A stretch of 64,000 nt of DNA from Hydractinia symbiolongicarpus (Eukaryota > Cnidaria > Hydrozoa > Anthoathecata > Hydractiniidae). Under the pieces are notes generated by a model. It was not told where the DNA came from and searched no databases. It was given only the letters and a program-made list of their open reading frames with translations. The position numbers and the translations under genes were made by a program. The DNA lies in assembly GCF_029227915.1 (NCBI RefSeq), contig NC_079878.1, positions 32,265,501 through 32,329,500 of the forward strand, given 5' to 3'. This document shows, piece after piece, positions 49,372 through 63,400 of the stretch; position 1 is the first letter of the stretch; every line of letters starts with the position of its first letter.

Positions 49372-52330
49372 GAAAGTGGTTTAATCGCCGGCAAACGAAA
49401 GCCCGCGATTTCCCGTAAATCCCGGGCTTGGCCGGTATAGTCGAATGTATACAAAGAAAGTACCCTGTGAGTAAACTCATTTCCCAAACGATTTTTTAAA
49501 TTATCTTTTCACCACTAAAACGCATGAGACTTGTAGTTTTCAAAGTGTTTTCATTTTTGTTGAGACGCTGAATAAAAGACGTTTAATCGCCGGCAAACGA
49601 AAACCCGCCATTTCCCGTAAACCCCGGACTCGGCCCGCATAGTCAAAAGTATACAAAGAAAGTACCCAGGGAGTAAACTCATTTCCCAAACGATTTTTTG
49701 AATTATTATTTCACCACTAAAGCCCATGAGACTTGTAGTTTTTAAAAATGTTTTCATTTTTGATGAGACGCTGAATAAAAGAAGTTTAATCGCCGGCAAA
49801 TGAAAACCCGCGATTTCCCGTAAATCCCGGACTCGGCCCGTATAGTCAAAAGTATACAAAGAAAGTACCCAGGGAGTAAACTCATTTACCGAACGATTTT
49901 TTAAATTATTTTTTCACCACTAAAACGCATGAGACTTGTAGTTTTCAAAAATGTTTTCATTTTTGATGAGACGCTGAATAAAAGAAGTTTAATCGCCGGC
50001 AAACGAAAACCCGCGACTTCCCGTAAATCCCGGACTCGGCCCGTATAGTCAAAAGTATACAAAGGAAGTACCCAGGGAGTAAACTCATTCTCCGAACGAT
50101 TTTTTAAATTATATTTTCACCACTAAAACGCATGAGACTTGTAGTTTTCAAAAATGTTTTCATTTTTGATGAGACGCTGAATGAAAGAAGTTTAATCGCC
50201 GGCAAACGAAAATCTGCGAATTCACGTAAATCCCGGACTCGGCCCGTATAGTCAAAAGTATAATAAGAAAGTACCCAGGGTGTAAACTCATTTCCCGAAC
50301 GATTTTTTAAATTATTATTTCACCACTAAAGCCCATGAGACTTGTAGTTTTTAAAAATGTTTTCATTTTTGATGAGACGCTGAATAAAAGAAGTTTAATC
50401 GCCGGCAAACGAAAACCCGCCATTTCCCGTAAACCCTGGACTCGGCCCGTATAATCAAAAGTATACAAAGAAAGTACCCAGGGAGTAAACTTATTTCCCG
50501 AACGATTTTTTAAATTATTTTTTCACCACTATAACGCATGAGACTTGTAATTTTCAAAGTGTTTTCATTTTTGATGAGACGCTGAATAAAAGACGTTTAA
50601 TCGCCGGCAAACGAAAACCCGCAATTTCCCGTAAACCCTGGACTCGGCCCGTATAATCAAAAGTATACAAAGAAAGTACCCAAGGAGTAAACTTATTTCC
50701 CGAACGATTTTTTAAATTATTTTTTCACCACTAAAACGCATGAGACTTGTAGTTTTCAAAGTGTTTTCATTTTTGATGAGACGCTGAATAAAAGACGTTT
50801 AATCGCCGGCAAACGAAAACGCGCCATTTCCCGGAAACCCCGGACTCGGCCCGCATAGTCAAAAGTATACAAAGAAAGTACCCACGGAGTAAACTCATTT
50901 CCCAAACGATTTTTTGAATTATTATTTCACCACTAAAGCCCATGAGACTTGTAGTTTTTAAAAATGTTTTCATTTTTGATGAGACGCTGAATAAAAGAAG
51001 TTTAATCGCTGGCAAATGAAAACCCGCGATTTCCCGTAAATCCCGGACTCGGCCCGTATAGTCAAAAGTATACAAAGAAAGTACCCAGGGAGTAAACTCA
51101 TTTCCCGAACGATTTTTTAAATTATTTTTTCACCACTAAAACGCATGAGACTTGTAGTTTTCAGAATTGTTTTCATTTTTGATGAGACGCTTAATGAAAG
51201 TGGTTTAATCGCCGGCAAACGAAAGCCCGCGATTTCCCGTAAATCCCGGGCTTGGCCGGTATAGTCGAATGTATACAAAGAAAGTACCCTGTGAGTAAAC
51301 TCATTTCCAAAACGATTTTTTAAATTATCTTTTCACCACTAAAACGAATGAGACTTGTAGTTTTCAAAGTGTTTTCATTTTTGTTGAGACGCTGAATAAA
51401 ACACGTTTAATCGCCGGCAAACGAAAACCCGCCATTTCCCGTAAACCCCGGACTCGGCCCGCATAGTCAAAAGTATACAAAGAAAGTACCCAGGGAGTAA
51501 ACTCATTTCCCAAACGATTTTTTGAATTATTATTTCACCACTAAAGCCCATGAGACTTGTAGTTTTTAAAAATGTTTTCATTTTTGATGAGACGCTGAAT
51601 AAAAGAAGTTTAATCGCCGGCAAATGAAAACCCGCGATTTCCCGTAAATCCCGGACTCGGCCCGTATAGTCAAAAGTATACAAAGAAAGTACCCAGGGAG
51701 TAAACTCATTTACCGAACGATTTTTTAAATTATTTTTTCACCACTAAAACGCATGAGACTTGTAGTTTTCAGAAATGTTTTCATTTTTGATGAGACTCTT
51801 AATGAAAGTGGTTTAATCGCCGGCAAACGAAAGCCCGCGATTTCCCGTAAATCCCGGGCTTGGCCGGTATAGTCGAATGTATACAAAGAAAGTACCCTGT
51901 GAGTAAACTCATTTCCAAAACGATTTTTTAAATTATCTTTTCACCACTAAAACGCATGAGACTTGTAGTTTTCAAAGTGTTTTCATTTTTGTTGAGACGC
52001 TGAATAAAAGACGTTTAATCGCCGGCAAACGAAAACCCGCCATTTCCCGTAAACACCGGACTCGGCCCGCATAGTCAAAAGTATACAAAGAAAGTACCCA
52101 GGGAGTAAACTCATTTCCCAAACGATTTTTTGAATTATTATTTCACCACTAAAGCCCATGAGACTTGTAGTTTTTAAAAATGTTTTCATTTTTGATGAGA
52201 CGCTGAATAAAAGAAGTTTAATCGCCGGCAAATGAAAACCCGCGATTTCCCGTAAATCCCGGACTCGGCCCGTATAGTCAAAAGTATACAAAGAAAGTAC
52301 CCAGGGAGTAAACTCATTTACCGAACGATT
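48900..52330. repeat. Higher-order repeat: 3-monomer unit (608 bp), several copies
   Basis: A trimer is repeated at an offset of 608 bp (copies near 48943 and 49551, and near 51375 and 51983, with a related one at 50767). Its order is a CAAAGTGTTTTC/TTGTTGAGAC monomer, an AAAGCCCATGAGAC/GGCAAATG monomer, then a CTTGGCCGG/GTCGAATG monomer. The same trimer occurs singly near 10605, 43468 and 55025. Confidence 0.82.
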
Positions 52331-55300
52331 TTTTAAATTATTTTTTCACCACTAAAACGCATGAGACTTGTAGTTTTCAAAAATGTTTTCATTTTTGATG
52401 AGACGCTGAATAAAAGAAGTTTAATCGCCGGCAAACGAAAACCCGCGACTTCCCGTAAATCCCGGACTCGGCCCGTATAGTCAAAAGTATACAAAGGAAG
52501 TACCCAGGGAGTAAACTCATTTCCCGAACGATTATTTAAATTATATTTTCACCACTAAAACGCATGAGACTTGTAGTTTTCAAAAATGTTTTCATTTTTG
52601 ATGAGACGCTGAATAAAAGACGTTTAATCGCCGGCAAACGAAAACCCGCCATTTCCCGTAAACCCCAGACTCGGCCCGCATAGTCAAAAGTATACAAAGA
52701 AAGTACCCAGGGAGTAAACTCATTTCCCGAACGATTTTTTAAATTATTTTTTCAGCATTAAAACGCATGAGACTTGTAGTTTTTAAAAATGTTTTCATTT
52801 TTGATGAGACGCTGAATGAAAGAAGTTTAATCGCCGGCAAACGAAAACCCGCGACTTCCCGTAAATCCCGGACTCGGCCCGTATAGTCAAAAGTATACAA
52901 AGAAAGTACCCAGGGAGAAAACTCATTTCCCGAACGATTTTTTAAATTATATTTTCACCACTAAAACGCATGAGACTTGTAGTTTTCAAAAATCTTTTCA
53001 TTTTTGATGAGACGCTGAATGAAAGAAGTTTAATCGCCGGCAAACGAAAACCTGCGATTTCCCGCAAATCCCGGACTCGGCCCGTATAGTCAAAAGTATA
53101 ATAAGAAAGTACCCAGGGTGTAAACTCATTTCCCGAACGATTTTTTAAATTATTATTTCACCACTAAAGCCCATGAGACTTGTAGTTTTTAAAATTGTTT
53201 TCATTTTTGATGAGACGCTGAATAAAAGAAGTTTAATCGCCGGCAAACGAAAACCCGCCATTTCCCGTAAACCCTGGACTCGGCCCGTATAATCAAAAGT
53301 ATACAAAGAAAGTAACCAGGGAGTAAACTTATTTCCCGAACGATTTCTTAAATTATTTTTTCACCACTAAAACGCATGAGACTTGTAGTTTTTAAAAATG
53401 TTTTCATTTTTGATGAGACGCTGAATAAAAGACGATTAATCGCCGGCAAACAAAAACCCGCCATTTCCCGTAAACCCCGGACTCGGCCCGCATAGTCAAA
53501 AGTATACAAAGAAAGCACCCAGGGAGTAAACTCATTTCCCGATCGATTTTTTAAATTATTTTTTCAGCACTAAAACGCATGAGACTTGTAGTTTTTAAAA
53601 ATGTTTTCATTTTTGATGAGACGCTGAATGAAAGAAGTTTAATCGCCGACAAACGAAAACCCGCGACTTCCCGTAAATCCCGGACTCGGCCCGTATAGTC
53701 AAAAGTATACAAAGAAAGTACCCAGGGAGTAAACTCATTCTCCGAACGATTTTTTAAATTATATTTTCACCACTAAAACGCATGAGACTTGTAGTTTTCA
53801 AAAATGTTTTCATTTTTGATGAGACGCTGAATGAAAGAAGTTTAATCGCCGGCAAACGAAAATCTGCGATTTCCCGTAAATCCCGGACTCGGCCCGTATA
53901 GTCAAAAGTATAATAAGAAAGTACCCAGGGTGTAAACTCATTTCCCGAACGATTTTTTAAATTATTATTTCACCACTAAAGCCCATGAGACTTGTAGTTT
54001 TTAAAAATGTTTTCATTTTTGATGAGACGCTGAATAAATGAAGTTTAATCGCCGGCAAACGAAAACCCGCCATTTCCCGTAAACCCTGGACTCGGCCCGT
54101 ATAATCAAAAGTATACAAAGAAAGTACCCAGGGGGTAAACTTATTTCCCGAACGATTTTTTAAATTATTTTTTCACCACTAAAACGCATGAGACTTGTAG
54201 GTTTCAAAGTGTTTTCATTTTTGATGAGACGCTGAATAAAAGACGTTTAATCGCCGGCAAACGAAAACCCGCCATTTCCCGTAAACCCTGGACTCGGCCC
54301 GTATAATCAAAAGTATACAAAGAAAGTACCCAAGGAGTAAACTTATTTCCCGAACGATTTTTTAAATTATTTTTTCACCACTAAAACGCATGAGACTTGT
54401 AGTTTTCAAAGTGTTTTCATTTTTGATGAGACGCTGAATAAAAGACGTTTAATCGCCGGCAAACAAAAACCCGCCATTTCCCGTAAACCCCGGACTCGGC
54501 CCGCATAGTCAAAAGTATACAAAGAAAGTACCCACGGAGTAAACTCATTTCCCAAACAATTTTTTGAATTATTATTTCACCACTAAAGCCCATGAGACTT
54601 GTAGATTTTAAAAATGTTTTCATTTTTGATGAGACGCTGAATAAAAGAAGTTTAATCGCCGGCAAATGAAAACCCGCGATTTCCCGTAAATCCCGGACTC
54701 AGCCCGTATAGTCAAAAGTATACAAAGAAAGTACCCAGGGAGTAAACTCATTTCCCGAACGATTTTTTAAATTATTTTTTCACCACTAAAACGCATGAGA
54801 ATTGTAGTTTTCAGAAATGTTTTCATTTTTGATGAGACGCTTAATGAAAGTGGTTTAATCGCCGGCAAACGAAAGCCCGCGATTTCCCGTAAATCCCGGG
54901 CTTGGCCGGTATAGTCGAATGTATACAAAGAAAGTACCCTGTGAGTAAACTCATTTCCAAAACGATTTTTTAAATTATCTTTTCACCACTAAAACGCATG
55001 AGACTTGTAGTTTTCAAAGTGTTTTCATTTTTGTTGAGACGCTGAATAAAAGACGTTTAATCGCCGGCAAACGAAAACCCGCCATTTCCCGTAAACCCCG
55101 GACTCGGCCCGCATAGTCAAAAGTATACAAAGAAAGTACCCAGGGAGTAAACTCATTTCCCAAACGATTTTTTGAATTATTATTTCACCACTAAAGCCCA
55201 TGAGACTTGTAGTTTTTAAAAATGTTTTCATTTTTGATGAGACGCTGAATAAAAGAAGTTTAATCGCCGGCAAATGAAAACCCGCGATTTCCCGTAAATC

Positions 55301-56789
55301 CCGGACTCGGCCCGTATAGTCAAAAGTATACAAAGAAAGTACCCAGGGAGTAAACTCATTTCCCGAACGATTTTTTAAATTATTTTTTCACCACTAAAAC
55401 GCATGAGACTTGTAGTTTTCAGAATTGTTTTCATTTTTGATGAGACACTTAATGAAAGTGGTTTAATCGCCGGCAAACGAAAGCCCGCCATTTCCCGTAA
55501 ACCCCGGACTCGGCCCGCATAGTCAAAAGTATACAAAGAAAGTACCCACGGAGTAAACTCATTTCCCAAACGATTTTTTGAATTATTATTTCACCACTAA
55601 AGCCCATGAGACTTGTAGTTTTTAAAAATGTTTTCATTTTTGATGAGACGCTGAATAAAAGAAGTTTAATCGCCGGCAAATGAAAACCCGCGATTTCCCG
55701 TAAATCCCGGACTCGGCCCGTATAGTCAAAAGTATACAAAGAAAGTACCCAGGGAGTAAACTCATTTCCCGAACGATTTTTTAAATTAATTTTTCACCAC
55801 TAAAACGCATGAGACTTGTAGTTTTCAGAAATGTTTTCATTTTTGATGAGACGCTTAATGAAAGTGGTTTAATCGCCAGCAAACGAAAGCCCGCGATTTC
55901 CCGTAAATCCCGGGCTTGGCCGGTATAGTCGAATGTATACAAAGAAAGTACCCTGTGAGTAAACTCATTTCCAAAACGATTTTTTAAATTATCTTTTCAC
56001 CACTAAAACGCATGAGACTTGTAGTTTTCAAAGTGTTTTCATTTTTGTTGAGACGCTGAATAAAAGACGTTTAATCGCCGGCAAACGAAAACCCGCCATT
56101 TCCCGTAAACCCCGGACTCGGCCCGCATAGTCAAAAGTATACAAAGAAAGTACCCAGGGAGTAAACTCATTTCCCAAACGATTTTTTGAATTATTATTTC
56201 ACCACTAAAGCCCATGAGACTTGTAGTTTTTAAAAATGTTTTCATTTTTGATGAGACTCTGAATAAAAGAAGTTTAATCGCCGGCAAATGAAAACCCGCG
56301 ATTTCCCGTAAATCCCGGACTCGGCCCGTATAGTCAAAAGTATACAAAAAAGTACCCAGGGAGTAAACTCATTTCCCGAACGATTTTTTAAATTATTTTT
56401 TCACCACTAAAACGCATGAGACTTGTAGTTTTCAGAAATGTTTTCATTTTTGATGAGACACTTAATGAAAGTGGTTTAATCGCCGGCAAACGAAAGCCCG
56501 CGATTTCCCGTAAATCCCGGGCTTGCCCGGTATAGTTGAATGTATACAAAGAAAGTACCCTGTGAGTAAACTCATTTCCAAAACGATTTTTTAAATTATC
56601 TTTTCACCACTAAAACGCATGAGAATTGTAGTTTTCAAAAATGTTTTCATTTTTGATGAGACGCTGAATAAAAGGAGTTTAATCGCCGGCAAACGAAAAC
56701 CCGCGACTTCCCGTAAATCCCGGACTCGGCCCGTATAGTCAAAAGTATACAAAGGAAGTACCCAGGGAGTAAACGCATTTCCCGAACGA

Positions 56790-59700
56790 TTTTTTAAATT
56801 ATATTTTCACCACTAAAACGCATGAGACTTGTAGTTTTCAAAAATGTTTTCATTTTTGATGAGACGCTGAATAAAAGACGTTTAATCGCCGGCAAACGAA
56901 AACCCGCCATTTCCCGTAAACCCCAGACTCGGCCCGCATAGTCAAAAGTATACAAAGAAAGTACCCAGGGAGTAAACTCATTTCCCGAACGATTTTTTAA
57001 ATTATTTTTTCAGCATTAAAACGCATGAGACTTGTAGTTTTTAAAAATGTTTTCATTTTTGATGAGACGCTGAATGAAAGAAGTTTAATCGCCGGCAAAC
57101 GAAAACCCGCGACTTCCCGTAAATCCCGGACTCGGCCCGTATAGTCAAAAGTATACAAAGAAAGTACCCAGGGAGTAAACTCATTTCCCGAACGATTTTT
57201 TAAATTACATTTTCACCACTAAAACGCATGAGACTTGTAGTTTTCAAAAATCTTTTCATTTTTGATGAGACGCTGAATGAAAGAAGTTTAATCGCCGGCA
57301 AACGAAAAACTGCGACTTCCCGTAAATCCCGGACTCGGCCCGTATAGTCAAAAGTATAATAAGAAAGTACCCAGGGTGTAAACTCATTTCCCGAACGATT
57401 TTTTAAATTATTATTTCACCACTAAAGCCCATGAGACTTGTAGTTTTTAAAATTGTTTTCATTTTTGATGAGACGCTGAATAAAAGAAGTTTAATCGCCG
57501 GCAAACGAAAACCCGCCATTTCCCGTAAACCCTGGACTCGGCCCGTATAATCAAAAGTATACAAAGAAAGTACCCAGGGAGTAAACTTATTTCCCGCACG
57601 ATTTTTTAAATTATTTTTTCACCACTAAAACGCATGAGACTTGTAGTTTTTAAAATTGTTTTCATTTTTGATGAGACGCTGAATAAAAGAAGTTTAATCG
57701 CCGGCAAACGAAAACCCGCCATTTCCCGTAAACCCTGGACGCGGCCCGTATAATCAAAAGTATACAAAGAAAGTACCCAGGGAGTAAACTTATTTCCCGC
57801 ACGATTTTTTAAATTATTTTTTCACCACTAAAACGCATGAGACTTGTAGTTTTTAAAAATGTTTTCATTTTTGATGAGACGCTGAATAAAAGACAATTAA
57901 TCGCCGGCAAACAAAAACCCGCCATTTCCCATAAACCCCGGACTCGGCCCGCATAGTCAAAAGTATACAAAGAAAGCACCCAGGGAGTAAACTCATTTCC
58001 CGAACGATTTTTTAAATTATTTTTTCAGCACTAAAACGCATGAGACTTGTAGTTTTTAAAAATTTTTTCATTTTTGATGAGACGGTGAATAAAAGAAGTT
58101 TAATCGCCGGCAAACGAAAACCTGCGATTTCCCGTAAATCCTGGACTCGGCCAGTATAGTCAAAAGTATACAAAGAAAGTACCCAGGGAGTAAACTCATT
58201 TCCCAAACGATTTTTTAAATTATTATTTCATCACTAAAACGCATGAGACTTGTAGTTTTCAAGAATGTTTTCATTTTTGATGAGACGCTGAATAAAAGCA
58301 GTTTAATCGCCGGCAAACGAAAACCCGCGATTTCCCGTAAATCCCGGACTCGGCCCGTATAGTTAAAATTATACAAGGAAAGTACCCAGTGAGTAAACTC
58401 ATTTCCCGAACGAATTTTTAAATTATTTTTTCACCACTAAAACGTATGAGACTTGTAGTTTTCAAAAATGTTTTCATTTTTGATGAGACGCTGAATAAAA
58501 GAAGTTTAATCGCCGGCAAACGAAAACCTGCGATTTCCCGTAAATCCCGGACTCGGCCCGTATAGTCAAAAGTATACAAAGAAAGTACCCAGGGAGTAAA
58601 CTCATTTCCCGAACGATTTTTTAAATTATATTTTCACCACTAAAACGCATGAGACTTGTAGTTTTCAAAAATGTTTTCATTTTTGATGAGACGCTGAATA
58701 AAAGACGTTTAATCGCCGGCAAACGAAAACCCGCCATTTTCCGTAAACCCCAGACTCGGCCCGCATAGTCAAAAGTATACAAAGAAAGTACCCAGGGAGT
58801 AAACTCATTTCCCAAACGATTTTTTAAATTATTTTTTCAGCATTAAAACGCATGAGACTTGTAGTTTTTAAAAATGTTTTCATTTTTGATGAGACGCTGA
58901 ATGAAAGAAGTTTAATCGCCGGCAAACGAAAACCCGCGACTTCCCGTAAATCCCGGACTCGGCCCGTATAGTCAAAAGTATACAAAGAAAGTACCCAGGG
59001 AGTAAACTCATTTCCCGAACGATTTTTTAAATTACATTTTCACCACTAAAACGCATGAGACTTGTAGTTTTCAAAAATCTTTTCATTTTTGATGAGACGC
59101 TGAATGAAAGAAGTTTAATCGCCGGCAAACGAAAACCTGCGACTTCCCGTAAATCCCGGACTCGGACCGTATAGTCAAAAGTATAATAAGAAAGTACCCA
59201 GGGTGTAAACTCATTTCCCGAACGATTTTTTAAATTATTATTTCACCACTAAAGCCCATGAGACTTGTAGTTTTTAAAATTGTTTTCATTTTTGATGAGA
59301 CGCTGAATAAAAGAAGTTTAATCGCCGGCAAACGAAAACCCGCCATTTCCCGTAAACCCTGGACTCGGCCCGTATAATCAAAAGTATACAAAGAAAGTAC
59401 CCAGGGAGTAAACTTATTTCCCGCACGATTTTTTAAATTATTTTTTCACCACTAAAACGCATGAGACTTGTAGTTTTTAAAATTGTTTTCATTTTTGATG
59501 AGACGCTGAATAAAAGAAGTTTAATCGCCGGCAAACGAAAACCCGCCATTTCCCGTAAACCCTGGACGCGGCCCGTATAATCAAAAGTATACAAAGAAAG
59601 TACCCAGGGAGTAAACTTATTTCCCGCACGATTTTTTAAATTATTTTTTCACCACTAAAACGCATGAGACTTGTAGTTTTTAAAAATGTTTTCATTTTTG

Positions 59701-60450
59701 ATGAGACGCTGAATAAAAGACAATTAATCGCCGGCAAACAAAAACCCGCCATTTCCCATAAACCCCGGACTCGGCCCGCATAGTCAAAAGTATACAAAGA
59801 AAGCACCCAGGGAGTAAACTCATTTCCCGAACGATTTTTTAAATTATTTTTTCAGCACTAAAACGCATGAGACTTGTAGTTTTTAAAAATGTTTTCATTT
59901 TTGATGAGACGGTGAATAAAAGAAGTTTAATCGCCGGCAAACGAAAACCTGCGATTTCCCGTAAATCCTGGACTCGGCCAGTATAGTCAAAAGTATACAA
60001 AGAAAGTACCCAGGGAGTAAACTCATTTCCCAAACGATTTTTTAAATTATTATTTCATCACTAAAACGCATGAGACTTGTAGTTTTCAAGAATGTTTTCA
60101 TTTTTGATGAGACGCTGAATAAAAGCTGTTTAATCGCCGGCAAACGAAAACCCGCGATTTCCCGTAAATCCCGGACTCGGCCCGTATAGTTAAAATTATA
60201 CAAGGAAAGTACCCAGTGAGTAAACTCATTTCCCGAACGAATTTTTAAATTATTTTTTCACCACTAAAACGTATGAGACTTGTAGTTTTCAAAAATGTTT
60301 TCATTTTTGATGAGACGCTGAATAAAAGAAGTTTAATCGCCGGCAAACGAAAACCTGCGATTTCCCGTAAATCCCGGACTCGGCCCGTATAGTCAAAAGT
60401 ATACAAAGAAAGTACCCAGGGAGTAAACTCATTTCCCAAACGATTTTTTA
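56790..60450. repeat. Higher-order repeat: 9-monomer unit (1,827 bp) in tandem
   Basis: Positions about 56790-58620 recur at about 58620-60450 with an offset of 1,827 bp. Marker variants shared at that offset include CCCGCACGATTTTT, AAAAGACAATTAATCG and GAGACGGTGAAT. Confidence 0.82.
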
Positions 60451-63400
60451 AATTATTATTTCACCACTAAAACGCATGAGACTTGTAGTTTTTAAAAATG
60501 TTTTCATTTTTGATGAGACGCTTAATGAAAGAGGTTTAATCGCCGGAAAACGAAAACCCGCGATTTCCCGTAAATCCCGGGCTTGACCCGTATAGTCGAA
60601 TGTATACAAAGAAAGCACCCTGTGAGTAAACTCATTTCCAGAACGATTTTTTAAATTATTTTTTCACCACTAAAACGCATAAGACTTGTAGTTTTTAAAA
60701 ATGTTTTTATTTTTGATGAGACGCTGAATAAAAGAAGTGTAATCGCCGGCAAACGAAAACCCGCGATTTCCCGTAAATCCCGGCTTGGCCGTAATAGTCA
60801 AAAGTATACAAAGAAAGTACCCAGGGAGTAAACTCATTTCCCGAACGATTTTTTGAATTATTTTTTCACCACTAAAACGCATGAGACTTGTAGTTTTCAA
60901 GAATGTTTTCATTTTTGATGAGACGCTGAATAAAAGCAGTTTAATCGCCGGCAAACGAAAACCTGCGATTTCCCGTAAATCCCGGACTCGGCCCGTATAG
61001 TCAAAAGTATACAAAGAAAGTACCCAGGGAGTAAACTCATTTCCAGAACGATTTTTTAAATTATTTTTTCACCACTAAAACGCATAAGACTTGTAGTTTT
61101 TAAAAATGTTTTCATTTTTGATGAGACGCTGAATAAAAGAAGTTTAATCGCCGGCAAACGAAAACCCGCGATTTCCCGTAAATCCCGGGCTTGGCCCGTA
61201 TAGTCAAAAGTATACAAAGAAAGTACCCAGGGAGTAAACTCATTTCCCGAACGATTTTTTAAATTACTTTTTCACCACTATAACGCATGAGACTTGTAGT
61301 TTTCAAAAATGTTTTCATTTTTGATGAGACGCTAAATAAAAGCAGTTTAATCGCCGGCAAACGAAAACCTGCAATTTCCCTAAATCCCGGACTCGGCCCG
61401 TATAGTCAAAAGTATACAAAGAAAGTACCCAGGGAGTAAACTCATTTCCAGAACGATTTTTTAAATTATTTTTTCACCACTAAAACGCATAAGACTTGTA
61501 GTTTTTAAAAATGTTTTCATTTTTGATGAGACGCTGAATAAAGGAAGTTTAATCGCCGGGAAACGAAAACCCGCGATTTCCCGTATTTCCCGGCATGGCC
61601 CGTATAGTCAAAAGTATACAAAGAAAGTACCCAGGGAGTAAACTCATTTCCCGAACGATTTTTTAAATTATTTTTTCACCACTAAAACGCATGAGACTTG
61701 TAGTTTTCAAAAATGTTTTCATTTTTGATGGGACGCTGAATAAAAGAAGTTTAATCGCCGGCAAACGAAAATCCGCTATTTCCCGTAAATCCCGGACTCG
61801 GCCCGTATAGTCAAAAGCGTACAAAGAAAGTACCCAGGGTGTAAACTGATTTCCCGAACGATTTTTTAAATTATTTTTTCACCACTAAAACGCATGAGAC
61901 TTGTAGTTTTCAAAAATGTTTTCATTTTTGATGAGACGCTTAATGAAAGAGGTTTCATCGCCGGCAAACGAAATCCCGCGTTTTCCCGTAAATTCGGGGC
62001 TTGGCCCGTATAGTCGAATGTATACAAAGAAAGTACCCAGGGAGTAAACTCATTTCCCGAACGATTTTTTAAATTTTTTTTTTCACCACTAAAACGCATG
62101 AGACTTGTAGTTTTAAAAATGTTTTCATTTTTGATGAGACGCGTAATGAAAGAGGTTTAATCGCCGGAAAAAAAAACCCGCGATTTCCCGTAAATCACGG
62201 GCTTGGCCCGTATAGTTGAATGTATACAAAGAAAGCACCCTGTGAGTAAACTCATTTCCAGAACGATTTTTTAAATTATTTTTTCAGCACTAAAACGCAT
62301 GAGACTTGTAGTTTTCAAAAATGTTTTCATTTTTGATGAGACGGTGAATAAAAGAAGTTTAATCGCCGGCAAACGAAAACCTGCGATTTCCCGTAAATCC
62401 TGGACTCGGCCAGTATAGTCAAAAGTATACAAAGAAAGTACCCAGGGAGTAAACTCATTTCCCAAACGATTTTTTAAATTATTATTTCATCACTAAAACG
62501 CATGAGACTTGTAGTTTTCAAGAATGTTTTCATTTTTGATGAGACGCTGAATAAAAGCAGTTTAATCGCCGGCAAACGAAAACCCGCGATTTCCCGTAAA
62601 TCCCGGACTCGGCCCGTATAGTTAAAATTATACAAGGAAAGTACCCAGTGAGTAAACTCATTTCCCGAACGAATTTTTAAATTATTTTTTCACCACTAAA
62701 ACGTATGAGACTTGTAGTTTTCAAAAATGTTTTCATTTTTGATGAGACGCTGAATAAAAGAAGTTTAATCGCCGGCAAACGAAAACCTGCGATTTCCCGT
62801 AAATCCCGGACTCGGCCCGTATAGTCAAAAGTATACAAAGAAAGTACCCAGGGAGTAAACTCATTTCCCAAACGATTTTTTAAATTATTATTTCACCACT
62901 AAAACGCATGAGACTTGTAGTTTTTAAAAATGTTTTCATTTTTGATGAGACGCTTAATGAAAGAGGTTTAATCGCCGGAAAACGAAAACCCGCGATTTCC
63001 CGTAAATCCCGGGCTTGACCCGTATAGTCGAATGTATACAAAGAAAGCACCCTGTGAGTAAACTCATTTCCAGAACGATTTTTTAAATTATTTTTTCACC
63101 ACTAAAACGCATAAGACTTGTAGTTTTTAAAAATGTTTTTATTTTTGATGAGACGCTGAATAAAAGAAGTGTAATCGCCGGCAAACGAAAACCCGCGATT
63201 TCCCGTAAATCCCGGCTTGGCCGTAATAGTCAAAAGTATACAAAGAAAGTACCCAGGGAGTAAACTCATTTCCCGAACGATTTTTTGAATTATTTTTTCA
63301 CCACTAAAACGCATGAGACTTGTAGTTTTCAAGAATGTTTTCATTTTTGATGAGACGCTGAATAAAAGCAGTTTAATCGCCGGCAAACGAAAACCTGCGA

